A stretch of DNA of 6,792 nucleotides from Bacteroidota bacterium. Its GTDB lineage: Bacteria; Bacteroidota; Bacteroidia; Flavobacteriales_F; PHOS-HE28. The first letter of the stretch is position 1; each line of letters starts with the position of its first letter. Under the pieces are notes generated by a model. The model saw only the letters and a program-made list of their open reading frames with translations, was not told the origin of the DNA and did no database searches. The stretch is from the NCBI GenBank assembly GCA_023430325.1, contig JAEZAU010000088.1, positions 1 to 6,792 of the forward strand, read 5' to 3'. Shown in pieces: positions 1 through 6,605 of the stretch. The position numbers were made by a program, and so were the translations under genes.

Positions 1-418
1 TGCCGCTGCTGATATCCTGGGCGCTTGCTGTGTAGGTGGCGTTCAGATCGGTGCCCGAGCTGAAAGTTCCGGTTCCGTTCGAAGTCCAGCTGCCCGTGCT
101 CGCTCCCGCACTCACCGATCCGTTCAAAACAGCGATCGCATTGTTCGCACAGATCGTTTGATCAGCACCTGCATTCACAACAGGAGCCGGAGTGAAGGTG
201 ATCGTCATTTGATCGGTACTAGCAGCGCATACCCCATTACCTGTAGTGGTCAGTGTTAGCACAACTGAACCGTTCGCCCTATCGCTCGCGCTAGGACTAT
301 ACGTTGCATTCAACACAGTTGCGTTGGAGAAAGAGCCCGTACCCGCCGTTGTCCATGTTCCTGTAGTACTGAAGCCTGTTACGCTTCCTGCAAGCAGAAC
401 GGATGAATTGTTGACGCA
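1..418 (-). repeat. Module pair X-Y, copy 2 (Y cut by window edge)
   Basis: The module opened by the Cys codon at 416 (267 bp) has 'VRCVNNSSVLLAGSV' and 'LTTTGNGVCAASTDQM', like the array-opening X module 3405 bp away. The next module, from 151, has 'LNGSVSAGASTGSW', like Y, and lacks the 'WSGPGTF' marker expected if the five-module cycle had continued. Confidence 0.55.
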
Positions 419-3400
419 CCGGACCACATCGGCTCCGGCATTGGCCAGTGACTGCGGCTGGATCGTCAACGTTCGCGTATCAGTCACCACTGCACAACCA
501 TCGGTCGAGGTCAAGGTCAGAATAACGGAACCAGCCGAAATGTCCGAAGCAGTGGCATTGTATACCGCATTCAAGGCGGATGCATTCGGTGAAAAAGTTC
601 CAGACCCATTGGTGCTCCAGATCCCGGTGCTTCCGCCCACGGTCACAGACCCGTTCAATTCCTGGGTTGCACTTGCGGCGCAAACCGTACCATCAGCACC
701 AGCATTTACGACCGGCAATGGAGTGATCGTCAACCAGATTTGATCGGCCACCACATCGCATCCGTTGGTGGATGTCAGTGTGAGGAGGACAGAGCCTGCT
801 GCAACATCACTGGAGCTTGGGGTGTAGGACGTGTTGAGGGCCGTAGCGGATCCAAAGCTTCCACTTCCGCTCGTGCTCCAAACACCAGTGCTTCCACCAA
901 CGGAGACAGAACCGTTCAATGTTGCACTGGTACCCTCACAGATCGTTTGATCAGGACCTGCAACCACCATGGGCGCCGGAGTGATCGACAGTACCAGTTC
1001 ATCCGAAAGGTCGGAACATCCATCAGTGCTGCTGAGGGTCAGCGTCACTGTTCCCACAGCAATATCAGCCGAGGAAGGAACATACACAGCGTTCAACGTG
1101 TTGGGCGATGGCGAAAAACTTCCCGTACCTGACGTGGTCCACATACCGGCCGACCCACCTGCGGTCACCGACCCTGCAAGAGTTGCATTACTTCCTTCAC
1201 AAACGATAAGATCACTACCGGCGCTAACCGCTGGAAGTGGCGTTATCATTATCGTTGTCTGTGACGTACGAACGGTGCAGCCGTCAGTGCTCGTGAGCGT
1301 GAGTGTCGCGTTTCCTGTGCTGATCGCAGAAGCATCCGGCGTGAACACCGCATTGAGCGTGCTCGCATTAGGCGAGAATGTTCCCGGACCCGACCAAATA
1401 CCCGCGCTTCCGCCAACGGTGACAGATCCGCTCAAGCTGGCGCTACCATTTGCGCAGATCGTTTGAGGAACACCGGCATTCATAATGGGTGCAGGATCAA
1501 TGGTAAGAACGAAAGATGAGCTGGTGGCCGCGCAAGGTGCACTATTGGTGGCCGTGAGTGTGATCGTAACGTTGCCTGCGGTGATATCGGCAGAGCTAGG
1601 CGTATATGTCGCATTCAACGCCGTGGCCGATGGAGAGAAACTACCGGATCCCGAAGTGCTCCATTGGCCGGTGTTCGTCGATCCGTTGACCGATCCACTC
1701 AGGCTGACTGTCTGTCCTTCACAGATCGTGCGATCAGGCCCGGCCGAAACAACAGGAGTTGGGCGTATGAGAACGACCTTGCTGTCAGCGATCGGGCTGC
1801 AGCCATCGGTGGCGGTAAGCGTCAGTGTGATGCTTCCATCAGCGATATCGGCAGCACTGGCCGCATAGGTGGCGTTCAGGGCGGATGCATTGGGACTGAA
1901 CGTACCTGTTCCGTCGGTAGTCCACATGCCCTGGCTTCCGCCAACGGTCACCGATCCATTCAGGTCATGTACTGCGTTGGAGGCGCATACCTCGGCGTCA
2001 GCACCTGCATTTACCACAGGGGCAGGTGCGATGGTCAGGATCATGTGATCATCATGCACAACACAGCCGTTCGTGGATGCCAGGGTAAGGGTGACGTTGC
2101 CTGAAGTGATGTCCGAAGAACTCGGTGTATATGTAGCGGTAAGGTCCGATGAAGAAGAGAATGTCCCTGTTCCACTACTGCTCCACTGGCCGGTGCTTCC
2201 GCCAGCGGTCACCGAGCCGGACATGGTGACCGTGGATCCCTGGCAGATCAATTGATCGGAACCGGCACTCACGATAGGTGACAGGGTTATCGTCAGGCTC
2301 AGATCGTCAGTAGCCACTGCGCAGCCGTCCGTGGAGGTCAGTATCAACGTGATCGATCCAGCAGAAATGTCATTCGCGCTTGGTGTATAGGTCGCATTCA
2401 ATGTAGTAGCGCTCGGGCTGAATGTTCCGGAACCGCTGCTGCTCCATATGCCAGCACTTCCACCCACGGTCACCGATCCATTCAACGAAGCAGGAGAGCC
2501 TTCACAGACAATGAGATCGCCACCGGCATTCACCACGGGCTGTGGCGTGATGCTGATCGTTGTTTGCGCGGTGCGTACCACGCACCCGTTCGTGCTGGTG
2601 AGTGTCAGCGTTGCGGTTCCAGCTGAGACGGCTGCAGCGTTCGGAGTGAAAACCGCATTGAGTGCGTTCTCGTTCGGTGAGAATGTTCCGGGACCGCTCC
2701 AGGTGCCTGTGTTTCCACCGGCGGTCACCGATCCATTCAAGGTTGCCGTACTCCCAGCACAGATCGTTTGGGATGCGCCCGCATTCACCACAGGAGCAGG
2801 CATGATCGTCAAGTTGAACGAGGCTGTTGAGTTGGGGCAGCTGATCGCTCCGGTGGATGTCAGTGTGATCACCGATCCGCCGTTGCTCAGGTCCGTAGAG
2901 CCGGGAGTGTATACTGCATTCAGATCCGTGGCAGATGGGCTGAACGTTCCGTTACCAGTGCTACTCCATATGCCGGTCGTTGTTGTCCCGGCCACTGTTC
3001 CGGACAGGGTCACTGTGCTGCCTTCGCATATAGTGCGGTCCGATCCGGCCGATACGCTGGTGACCGGTCGGATCTGAAGCGTTTTCGAACTGCTGATCGC
3101 GGCACATCCGCCGGTCGAGGTAAGTGTCAGTGAGACGGCACCTGAGTTGATATCGGCTGCGCTTGGGTTGTACGTAGCGTTGAGCGTGCTGGCGTTCGGT
3201 GAGAAGGTGCCGGATCCGCTCGTTGACCAGAGACCAGTAATACTTCCGCCGGTCACCGAACCGTTCAAGGTGTGCGATGGGCTTGAAGCACAAACACTGG
3301 CATTGCTGCCGGCATTCACCAATGGAGGTGGCTGTATGGTCAGGGTCATCGAACTCGAGACCGGTGTACAACCGTTCGTACTGGTAAGCGTAAGGGTGCG

Positions 3401-4786
3401 CGATCCTGCTGAGATATCCGCAGCGCTGGGTGTGTAAATAGCATTCAATGCCGTGGCCGAAGGTGAAAATGTTCCTGTCCCGCTCGTTGTCCATTGGCCC
3501 TGGCTTGCGCCGCCTGAGACACTTCCGTTCAAAGTGGCTGTTCCTGTGGTGCAGATCGTCTGGTCGGCACCGGCGCTCACGATGGGGTTCGCTGCGTAAG
3601 CGATCACCATCTGATCGGTCGCCGGTGTGCATCCGCCATTACCGGTCGTTGTAAGCGTGATCGTTACGGAACCGGATGACAGTTGCGATGCACTTGGGGT
3701 GAAAGTAGCGTTGAGCGTATTGGCATTCGGGGTGAACGTTCCGCCCGAACCGCTGGCCGTCCATGTGCCACCCGTGGCAACGCCGACCGACCCGGCCAAT
3801 GTGGCGGCCGGAGAACCGATACAGCGGATCTGGTCCGGTCCGGCGTTGGCGGTTATTCCGGAAGGATGGGCGATCACCGTTACCGGCAATGTGGTGCCCG
3901 GGCAGTTCGCCAGTTGATCACGGATCGTTACCGTGTAATTACCCACGCTCAGGGGCTGGGCCGCCAATGTACCGATCGTGTTCCCGCCGCTATCCTTCCA
4001 TTCATAGGAATATGGAGGAACGCCGCCGGAACCGGCAGCTGTAACAGTGGTGGTGGCCGAGCCGAAGCAGACCGCAGGAGCGGTGGGAGAAGTGGTCCCT
4101 CCCACCCCGCTCACGAAAGTCACCCGCACAGTATCTGCCACCGTTCCGCTGGAACAGCCCGTCACCATCCCTGAAACACGATAATCCACATACGCTGGCG
4201 GATTACTGCCCGGTGTAACGGTGGGGCTACTGCAACCCGATGTACAACTCAAATAACTGTTGTATTGTCCCACAGCTCCTGGGGCTATCGATGTCCATTG
4301 AATGGAACTTGTCAGCATACCGGTGACACCGATCTGGCCGGTACAACCCTGGCTCAACGTGATGTTCGGGGAAGTGGAAAATGTGCGGCTTGAAGAGATC
4401 GTATAATTCGGGCTATCGCCACCGCTCTTGCAGAAACTGATGCAAAAGGTGCTCAGGCCGGTGATACAAAGTGGAGTACCCAACGAAGTCTGCGGCCCGC
4501 AATCCACTTGATAGAAGGCTCCTCCCGGGGGCGCTGGATTTGCCACATTGAACCCGATCTGGGTGGCCTGCGGATGGACCGTAACGTTGAACCGGATGCA
4601 TCGTTGACCGCTTTCTATTCCACAGCAAGAACCGTTGCGTGTTCCGGTATAGGTCCAAACCGTGTCCGGGTTGGCCGATAGGTTCACCGTAATGGTGGTG
4701 GCTGTACAGGATGTACATTGGGCGGCCGTTCGATCGGCCATGATCATTCCCAGTAATACCAGGAAGGACAGGATGTAGTTCTTCAT
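1..4786 (-). CDS. Giant secreted multi-module (PKD/Ig-like repeat) surface protein, 3' end beyond window
   Basis: Read on the minus strand from ATG at 4786, the frame stays open for 1595 codons to the left edge, so C-terminus and stop are not seen. In order: signal peptide (residues 1-22), cysteine-rich domain (about 24-130), a less defined beta-rich, cysteine-containing stretch (about 131-235), one SprB-like module (about 236-307), then tandem ~87-residue modules from about 311. Each module begins near 'NAGADQTIC', continues with 'LNGSVT', a Trp, 'GTFSP', 'LNATYTPSAADI' and ends with 'LTLTSTNGC'. Such proteins are known in Bacteroidota as large exported adhesin or gliding-associated proteins, usually carrying a C-terminal type IX secretion sorting domain; that domain is not in view here, so the export route is inference. 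Composition is rich in Thr, Ser, Gly and Ala with few Lys. The start is chosen because the signal peptide follows it directly; no Shine-Dalgarno is visible, as is common in the phylum. The ligand is unknown. Confidence 0.93.
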   Translation of the reverse strand, partial: MKNYILSFLVLLGMIMADRTAAQCTSCTATTITVNLSANPDTVWTYTGTRNGSCCGIESGQRCIRFNVTVHPQATQIGFNVANPAPPGGAFYQVDCGPQTSLGTPLCITGLSTFCISFCKSGGDSPNYTISSSRTFSTSPNITLSQGCTGQIGVTGMLTSSIQWTSIAPGAVGQYNSYLSCTSGCSSPTVTPGSNPPAYVDYRVSGMVTGCSSGTVADTVRVTFVSGVGGTTSPTAPAVCFGSATTTVTAAGSGGVPPYSYEWKDSGGNTIGTLAAQPLSVGNYTVTIRDQLANCPGTTLPVTVIAHPSGITANAGPDQIRCIGSPAATLAGSVGVATGGTWTASGSGGTFTPNANTLNATFTPSASQLSSGSVTITLTTTGNGGCTPATDQMVIAYAANPIVSAGADQTICTTGTATLNGSVSGGASQGQWTTSGTGTFSPSATALNAIYTPSAADISAGSRTLTLTSTNGCTPVSSSMTLTIQPPPLVNAGSNASVCASSPSHTLNGSVTGGSITGLWSTSGSGTFSPNASTLNATYNPSAADINSGAVSLTLTSTGGCAAISSSKTLQIRPVTSVSAGSDRTICEGSTVTLSGTVAGTTTTGIWSSTGNGTFSPSATDLNAVYTPGSTDLSNGGSVITLTSTGAISCPNSTASFNLTIMPAPVVNAGASQTICAGSTATLNGSVTAGGNTGTWSGPGTFSPNENALNAVFTPNAAAVSAGTATLTLTSTNGCVVRTAQTTISITPQPVVNAGGDLIVCEGSPASLNGSVTVGGSAGIWSSSGSGTFSPSATTLNATYTPSANDISAGSITLILTSTDGCAVATDDLSLTITLSPIVSAGSDQLICQGSTVTMSGSVTAGGSTGQWSSSGTGTFSSSSDLTATYTPSSSDITSGNVTLTLASTNGCVVHDDHMILTIAPAPVVNAGADAEVCASNAVHDLNGSVTVGGSQGMWTTDGTGTFSPNASALNATYAASAADIADGSITLTLTATDGCSPIADSKVVLIRPTPVVSAGPDRTICEGQTVSLSGSVNGSTNTGQWSTSGSGSFSPSATALNATYTPSSADITAGNVTITLTATNSAPCAATSSSFVLTIDPAPIMNAGVPQTICANGSASLSGSVTVGGSAGIWSGPGTFSPNASTLNAVFTPDASAISTGNATLTLTSTDGCTVRTSQTTIMITPLPAVSAGSDLIVCEGSNATLAGSVTAGGSAGMWTTSGTGSFSPSPNTLNAVYVPSSADIAVGTVTLTLSSTDGCSDLSDELVLSITPAPMVVAGPDQTICEGTSATLNGSVSVGGSTGVWSTSGSGSFGSATALNTSYTPSSSDVAAGSVLLTLTSTNGCDVVADQIWLTITPLPVVNAGADGTVCAASATQELNGSVTVGGSTGIWSTNGSGTFSPNASALNAVYNATASDISAGSVILTLTSTDGCAVVTDTRTLTIQPQSLANAGADVVRCVNNSSVLLAGSVTGFSTTGTWTTAGTGSFSNATVLNATYSPSASDRANGSVVLTLTTTGNGVCAASTDQMTITFTPAPVVNAGADQTICANNAIAVLNGSVSAGASTGSWTSNGTGTFSSGTDLNATYTASAQDISSG
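683..1987 (-). repeat. Higher-order repeat, five-module block copy 2 (classes A-B-C-D-E)
   Basis: This is the second 1305-bp block, directly adjacent to the first, with the same module lengths in the same order (264, 267, 255, 261, 258 bp). Class markers recur: A 'VCASNAVHDLNGSVT' with 'IRPTP'; B 'DRTICEGQTVSLSG' with 'PAP'; C 'WSGPGTFSPN' with 'VRTSQTTIMITPLP'; D 'DLIVCEGS'; E with a shortened 'GSFGSATALN' segment. A further A-class module ('VCAASATQELNGSVT') follows below 682. Confidence 0.8.
1988..3292 (-). repeat. Higher-order repeat, five-module block copy 1 (classes A-B-C-D-E)
   Basis: This block spans exactly 1305 bp, from the opening Cys of the module at 3290 to that of the module at 1985. 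Module lengths are 264, 267, 255, 261 and 258 bp. Class markers are: A 'VCAS..xHxLNGSVT' with linker 'IRP'; B 'DRTICEG' with linker 'PAP'; C 'WSGPGTFSPN' with 'VRTAQTTISITPQP'; D 'DLIVCEGS'; E 'QLIC' with a shortened 'GTFSSSSDLTA' segment. Confidence 0.8.
3293..3823 (-). repeat. Array-opening module pair (classes X-Y), copy 1
   Basis: These are the first two array modules, 270 and 261 bp. X carries 'IRCIGSPAATLAGSV' and 'LTTTGNGGCTPATDQM', with Arg and not Ile before the opening Cys. Y carries 'LNGSVSGGASQGQW'. Both differ from the five classes that follow. Confidence 0.65.
3863..4081 (-). other. SprB-like repeat module (single copy)
   Basis: Residues about 236-307 fit the SprB-repeat pattern: an early Cys (C240, 'AVCFGSATTTVTAAG'), the hallmark 'GGVPPYSYEW', then 'LSVGNYTVTIRDQLANC'. 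The family takes its name from the Flavobacterium gliding adhesin SprB. Here only one copy occurs, acting as a bridge between the cysteine-rich N-terminus and the long module array. Confidence 0.75.
4397..4717 (-). other. Cysteine-rich N-terminal domain of the repeat protein
   Basis: Residues 24-130 contain nine cysteines (24, 27, 54, 55, 63, 96, 107, 115 and 119), including a CxxC, a CC pair in 'NGSCCG' and 'FYQVDCGP' near residues 91-98. From memory, similar stretches ('...CCG...RCI.F.V', 'FYQIDCGP', 'FCKPG') sit at the N-termini of other large Bacteroidota surface proteins; no search was run. Function is unknown. The cysteines could form disulfides once exported. Confidence 0.6.
4721..4786 (-). 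other. Signal peptide of the giant repeat protein
   Basis: Residues 1-22 show a short basic start (MKN), a hydrophobic core (ILSFLVLLGMIM) and a polar tail ending in TAA before Gln23. Cleavage after Ala22 would leave an N-terminal Gln followed by Cys24, a pattern common in Sec-exported Bacteroidota proteins. It is not a convincing lipobox, since the residues before Cys24 are A-A-Q and not L-[AS]-[GA]. Confidence 0.85.
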
Positions 4787-4971
4787 CAGGGCGGTAAGAG
4801 TGCCCCGTTGTACGACGCGCGTATGGATAAGGATACACCGAAGGTTTGTCAAGGCCCCAGGCGTACTTTTCGACGATCATCCTGTTGGTAGACGCAAGGC
4901 ATTGAAAATAAAGGCTTTGACTCAGAACGTGATCGTCGGCCGCTTATGGAACGGTCTGCCGATCTACCTTC
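4787..4971. other. Divergent intergenic region (185 bp)
   Basis: This gap separates the two diverging genes and must hold both promoters. No Shine-Dalgarno is seen before either start. On the plus strand, 'TACTTTTC' at 4864-4871 resembles the Bacteroidota -7 element TAnnTTTG, but the nearest upstream TTTG (4845-4848) is only 15 bp away, so it is weak. No hairpin or operator repeat stands out by eye. Confidence 0.5.
4822..4852 (-). promoter_or_regulatory. Tentative promoter for the giant repeat protein gene
   Basis: On the minus strand TTGACA (4852-4847) is followed, 20 bp after its TTG, by TATCCATA (4829-4822). The TTG and the spacing fit the Bacteroidota primary sigma pattern (TTTG near -33, TAnnTTTG near -7), but the -7 element matches only partly. 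It would give a short leader of roughly 25-30 nt before the ATG at 4786. Confidence 0.3.
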
Positions 4972-5805
4972 GTGCGCGTCTTAAACCACGCATCTGTGGC
5001 ACAGATCATACCCACCGGTACACCCTTGGGCGATAGCATCACGCCTGAACAAAGGGCGTTCTTCAATAAGAACGGCTTCCTGCACTTCCCAAATTTCCTG
5101 GGGCGTGATGCGGTGAACAGCATCCTGAGAGCGATCGAAGAAGTGCAGGCGAGATGGATCGCTGAAGGCACCAACGTCGTCAACGGCATCCCGATCAAGT
5201 TCGGCAATGATGTGGATGGAAAGAAGATCGTACAGCGATTCGCATTCGCCAACCAGCATCACCCGGTCCTGGCCGAAGTGCTCCGCGACCCGCGAATGAA
5301 CGCCCTTCTTGAGTTGATCGGCCCTGGCGCGCGCCTCGGCATCAATGAGAAGGATGGATTGGTGGTGAACCATTACGTGAATACCGACGCCAGCAATTTC
5401 ACCCAGATGGGCTGGCATACCGATTCCATACGCGATCTCTTCCTCGGAAAGAAGATCATGCCCATGCTCAATGTGGGCATCCATCTGGATGATCAGCATC
5501 CCGAGAACGGCGGCCTACGCCTGATCCCCGGTACACACACGCAGGGCATCTGGAACATGATGTTCCGCAAGAAGTATTTCAAGGATACCAAGGCCGACCG
5601 GGACGAAGTGGCTTTTGCGATAAAGGCGGGTGATCTTACCGTGCATGATGGCCGATGCTGGCATCGCGTACAGCGTAGTTCGCTGATCGGTGAAGCGAGC
5701 CGCCGGCGTGTGATGTATATCCCGATCATCTCCGGAAAATACGATCCGAAAAAGGCCGATAGCCCAACGCCGATCTACCACAAGTTCCAGCATCTGGTGA
5801 AATGA
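4972..5805 (+). CDS. PhyH-family Fe(II)/2-oxoglutarate-dependent oxygenase
   Basis: A 277-residue protein of phytanoyl-CoA dioxygenase (PhyH) type, a cytosolic non-haem iron hydroxylase family. Visible motifs: N-terminal helix 'TPEQRAFFNKNGFLHFPNFL' (residues 24-43); iron-binding facial triad H149-T-D151 within 'GWHTDS' plus H231 in 'HDGRCWHRVQ'; 'GGLRLIPGTHTQG' (180-192), the family's PGSH-like turn; and a basic 'SRRRVM' (243-248) whose Arg could bind the 2-oxoglutarate carboxylate. Length is normal for the family. Members act on substrates from acyl-CoAs to secondary metabolites and ectoine, so the substrate cannot be named. The start is GTG at 4972; the frame upstream has a stop at 4930 and no ATG. 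GTG at 4996 (residue 9) is an alternative; neither has a Shine-Dalgarno. Its stop overlaps the start of the reductase gene, indicating an operon. Confidence 0.9.
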   Translation: MRVLNHASVAQIIPTGTPLGDSITPEQRAFFNKNGFLHFPNFLGRDAVNSILRAIEEVQARWIAEGTNVVNGIPIKFGNDVDGKKIVQRFAFANQHHPVLAEVLRDPRMNALLELIGPGARLGINEKDGLVVNHYVNTDASNFTQMGWHTDSIRDLFLGKKIMPMLNVGIHLDDQHPENGGLRLIPGTHTQGIWNMMFRKKYFKDTKADRDEVAFAIKAGDLTVHDGRCWHRVQRSSLIGEASRRRVMYIPIISGKYDPKKADSPTPIYHKFQHLVK

Positions 5806-6605
5806 GCACCGATCGGGGCTACGCCTTGGTCACCGGTGCCGCCAATGGGATCGGCCGTGCCATAGCGATCGAATTGGCGCGAAATGGATTCGGCATCATT
5901 GCTACAGGTCGGAACGCATCGGGTCTTAAAGAACTTTCCGTTGAGATCGGCAAGTTGAACGGTGATCGGATCCATACTTTGGAAGTGGATCTGCTTGCCG
6001 ATGGCGCCATAGATCGGGTGGTGGCTTTTGCAACGGAACATGGCAGGCCGCTCACATGCATGGTGAACAACGCCGGCCTGGCCAATTGGGGGCTTTTTGA
6101 ATGGCAGGATCTTGAGGTCCAGTTGCGGATGATGCGGCTGAACATGGAAGTTCCCGTTGTTCTGACCAAAAAGCTGCTCCCCCTCCTGAAGAAGCAAAAG
6201 CCGGCCTACATCCTGAACGTCTCGAGCATGACGGCTTTCCATGCGCTGGCCAGCATGGCGATCTACGCCTCAAGCAAGGCATTTTTGTTGCGTTGGTCGC
6301 GATCGTTGCGCCTTGAACTGAAAGGCCAGGTGAACGTTACGGCGCTTTGTCCCGGAAGCGTCAATACCGGCTTCACCAAGAACGCAGACATGCTGGCCAT
6401 GGATGACCTGGCGAAGAAGTTCGGCACACCACCAGAACCCGTGGCCAAGGCCGCTGTGGCCGGGATGTTGAAGAACAAGGCCCTGGTGATCCCCGGAGCA
6501 TCCAACCAATTCACGGTGAAACTGCAGAACCTGGTGCCGGATTCAGTGACGGAAAGCGTGGCCAGCGGGATCTACTTGAAGAGACTTCCCAAAAGAAAGA
6601 ACTAG
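5802..6605 (+). CDS. Classical short-chain dehydrogenase/reductase (SDR), probably NADP(H)-dependent
   Basis: A 267-residue cytosolic oxidoreductase with a complete set of classical SDR motifs: the cofactor loop TGAANGIG (11-18), Asp63 in 'LEVDLL', NNAG (89-92), Asn114, catalytic Ser142 in 'NVSSM', Y155-xxx-K159 in 'IYASSK', and 'CPGSVNTGF' (183-191). The second strand ends 'ATGRN' with Arg37 and no acidic residue, which usually means NADP(H) preference. The C-terminus is basic (KRLPKRKN). The ATG shares bases with the preceding stop (ATGA at 5802-5805), so translation is likely coupled to the PhyH-type oxygenase and the two may act on one substrate, for example reduction of a keto group before or after hydroxylation. 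The general fold resembles 3-ketoacyl or 3-ketosphinganine reductases, but specificity cannot be read from sequence. Its TAG stop overlaps the convergent gene's stop. Confidence 0.93.
   Translation: MSTDRGYALVTGAANGIGRAIAIELARNGFGIIATGRNASGLKELSVEIGKLNGDRIHTLEVDLLADGAIDRVVAFATEHGRPLTCMVNNAGLANWGLFEWQDLEVQLRMMRLNMEVPVVLTKKLLPLLKKQKPAYILNVSSMTAFHALASMAIYASSKAFLLRWSRSLRLELKGQVNVTALCPGSVNTGFTKNADMLAMDDLAKKFGTPPEPVAKAAVAGMLKNKALVIPGASNQFTVKLQNLVPDSVTESVASGIYLKRLPKRKN

Larger units (their letters stand above)
1..3856 (-). repeat. Tandem array of 15 PKD/Ig-like modules (85-90 residues each)
   Basis: The array runs from residue about 311 to the window edge. The conserved Cys codon that opens each module ('xQTIC') lies at low coordinates 3821, 3551, 3290, 3026, 2759, 2504, 2243, 1985, 1721, 1454, 1199, 938, 680, 416 and 149 (residues 322 to 1546). 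Successive spacings are 270, 261, 264, 267, 255, 261, 258, 264, 267, 255, 261, 258, 264 and 267 bp, all multiples of three. Each complete module has a second Cys near its end ('TNGC', 'TDGC', 'TGGC'), so an intramodule disulfide is possible. Core conserved words are LNGSVT, GTFSP, LNA.YTPSA.DI and LTLT. At DNA level the copies are diverged. The last module, from 151 down to 1, is cut by the window. Confidence 0.93.

Noticed and set aside
2961..3632. Minus-strand ORF of 223 codons, plus 4413-4880 (155 codons) and 480-683 on the minus strand
   Set aside because: They lie in different minus-strand frames from the giant gene and give Arg/His/Asp-rich, non-modular translations. They are shadows within it.
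1..3856. CRISPR array or intergenic satellite DNA, suggested by the regular ~261-bp periodicity
   Set aside because: The period is far too long for CRISPR, copies are diverged with all spacings multiples of three, and the minus strand is an open frame: these are protein modules.
246..3917. Series of plus-strand ORFs of 60-209 codons with repetitive Val/Pro/Thr-rich translations (for example 969-1466, 2448-3077, 3147-3437)
   Set aside because: They are antisense to the repeat array; their repeated look reflects the modules on the other strand. They lack recognisable domains and stop at irregular points, while the minus frame stays open throughout.
4864..4871. TACTTTTC as a -7 element for the oxygenase-reductase operon
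   Set aside because: The spacing to the nearest TTTG is too short and the last base of the element is wrong, so it is not called as a feature.
4946..4984. Twelve-codon ORF with ATG upstream of and overlapping the oxygenase start, as a possible leader peptide
   Set aside because: It has no ribosome site, no telling amino-acid run and no attenuator-like hairpin, so it is probably chance.
4981..6514. Minus-strand ORFs opposite the oxygenase and reductase genes (for example 4981-5499, 5775-6242, 6263-6514)
   Set aside because: The plus-strand genes have complete catalytic motifs and a coupled arrangement; the antisense ORFs show no family features.
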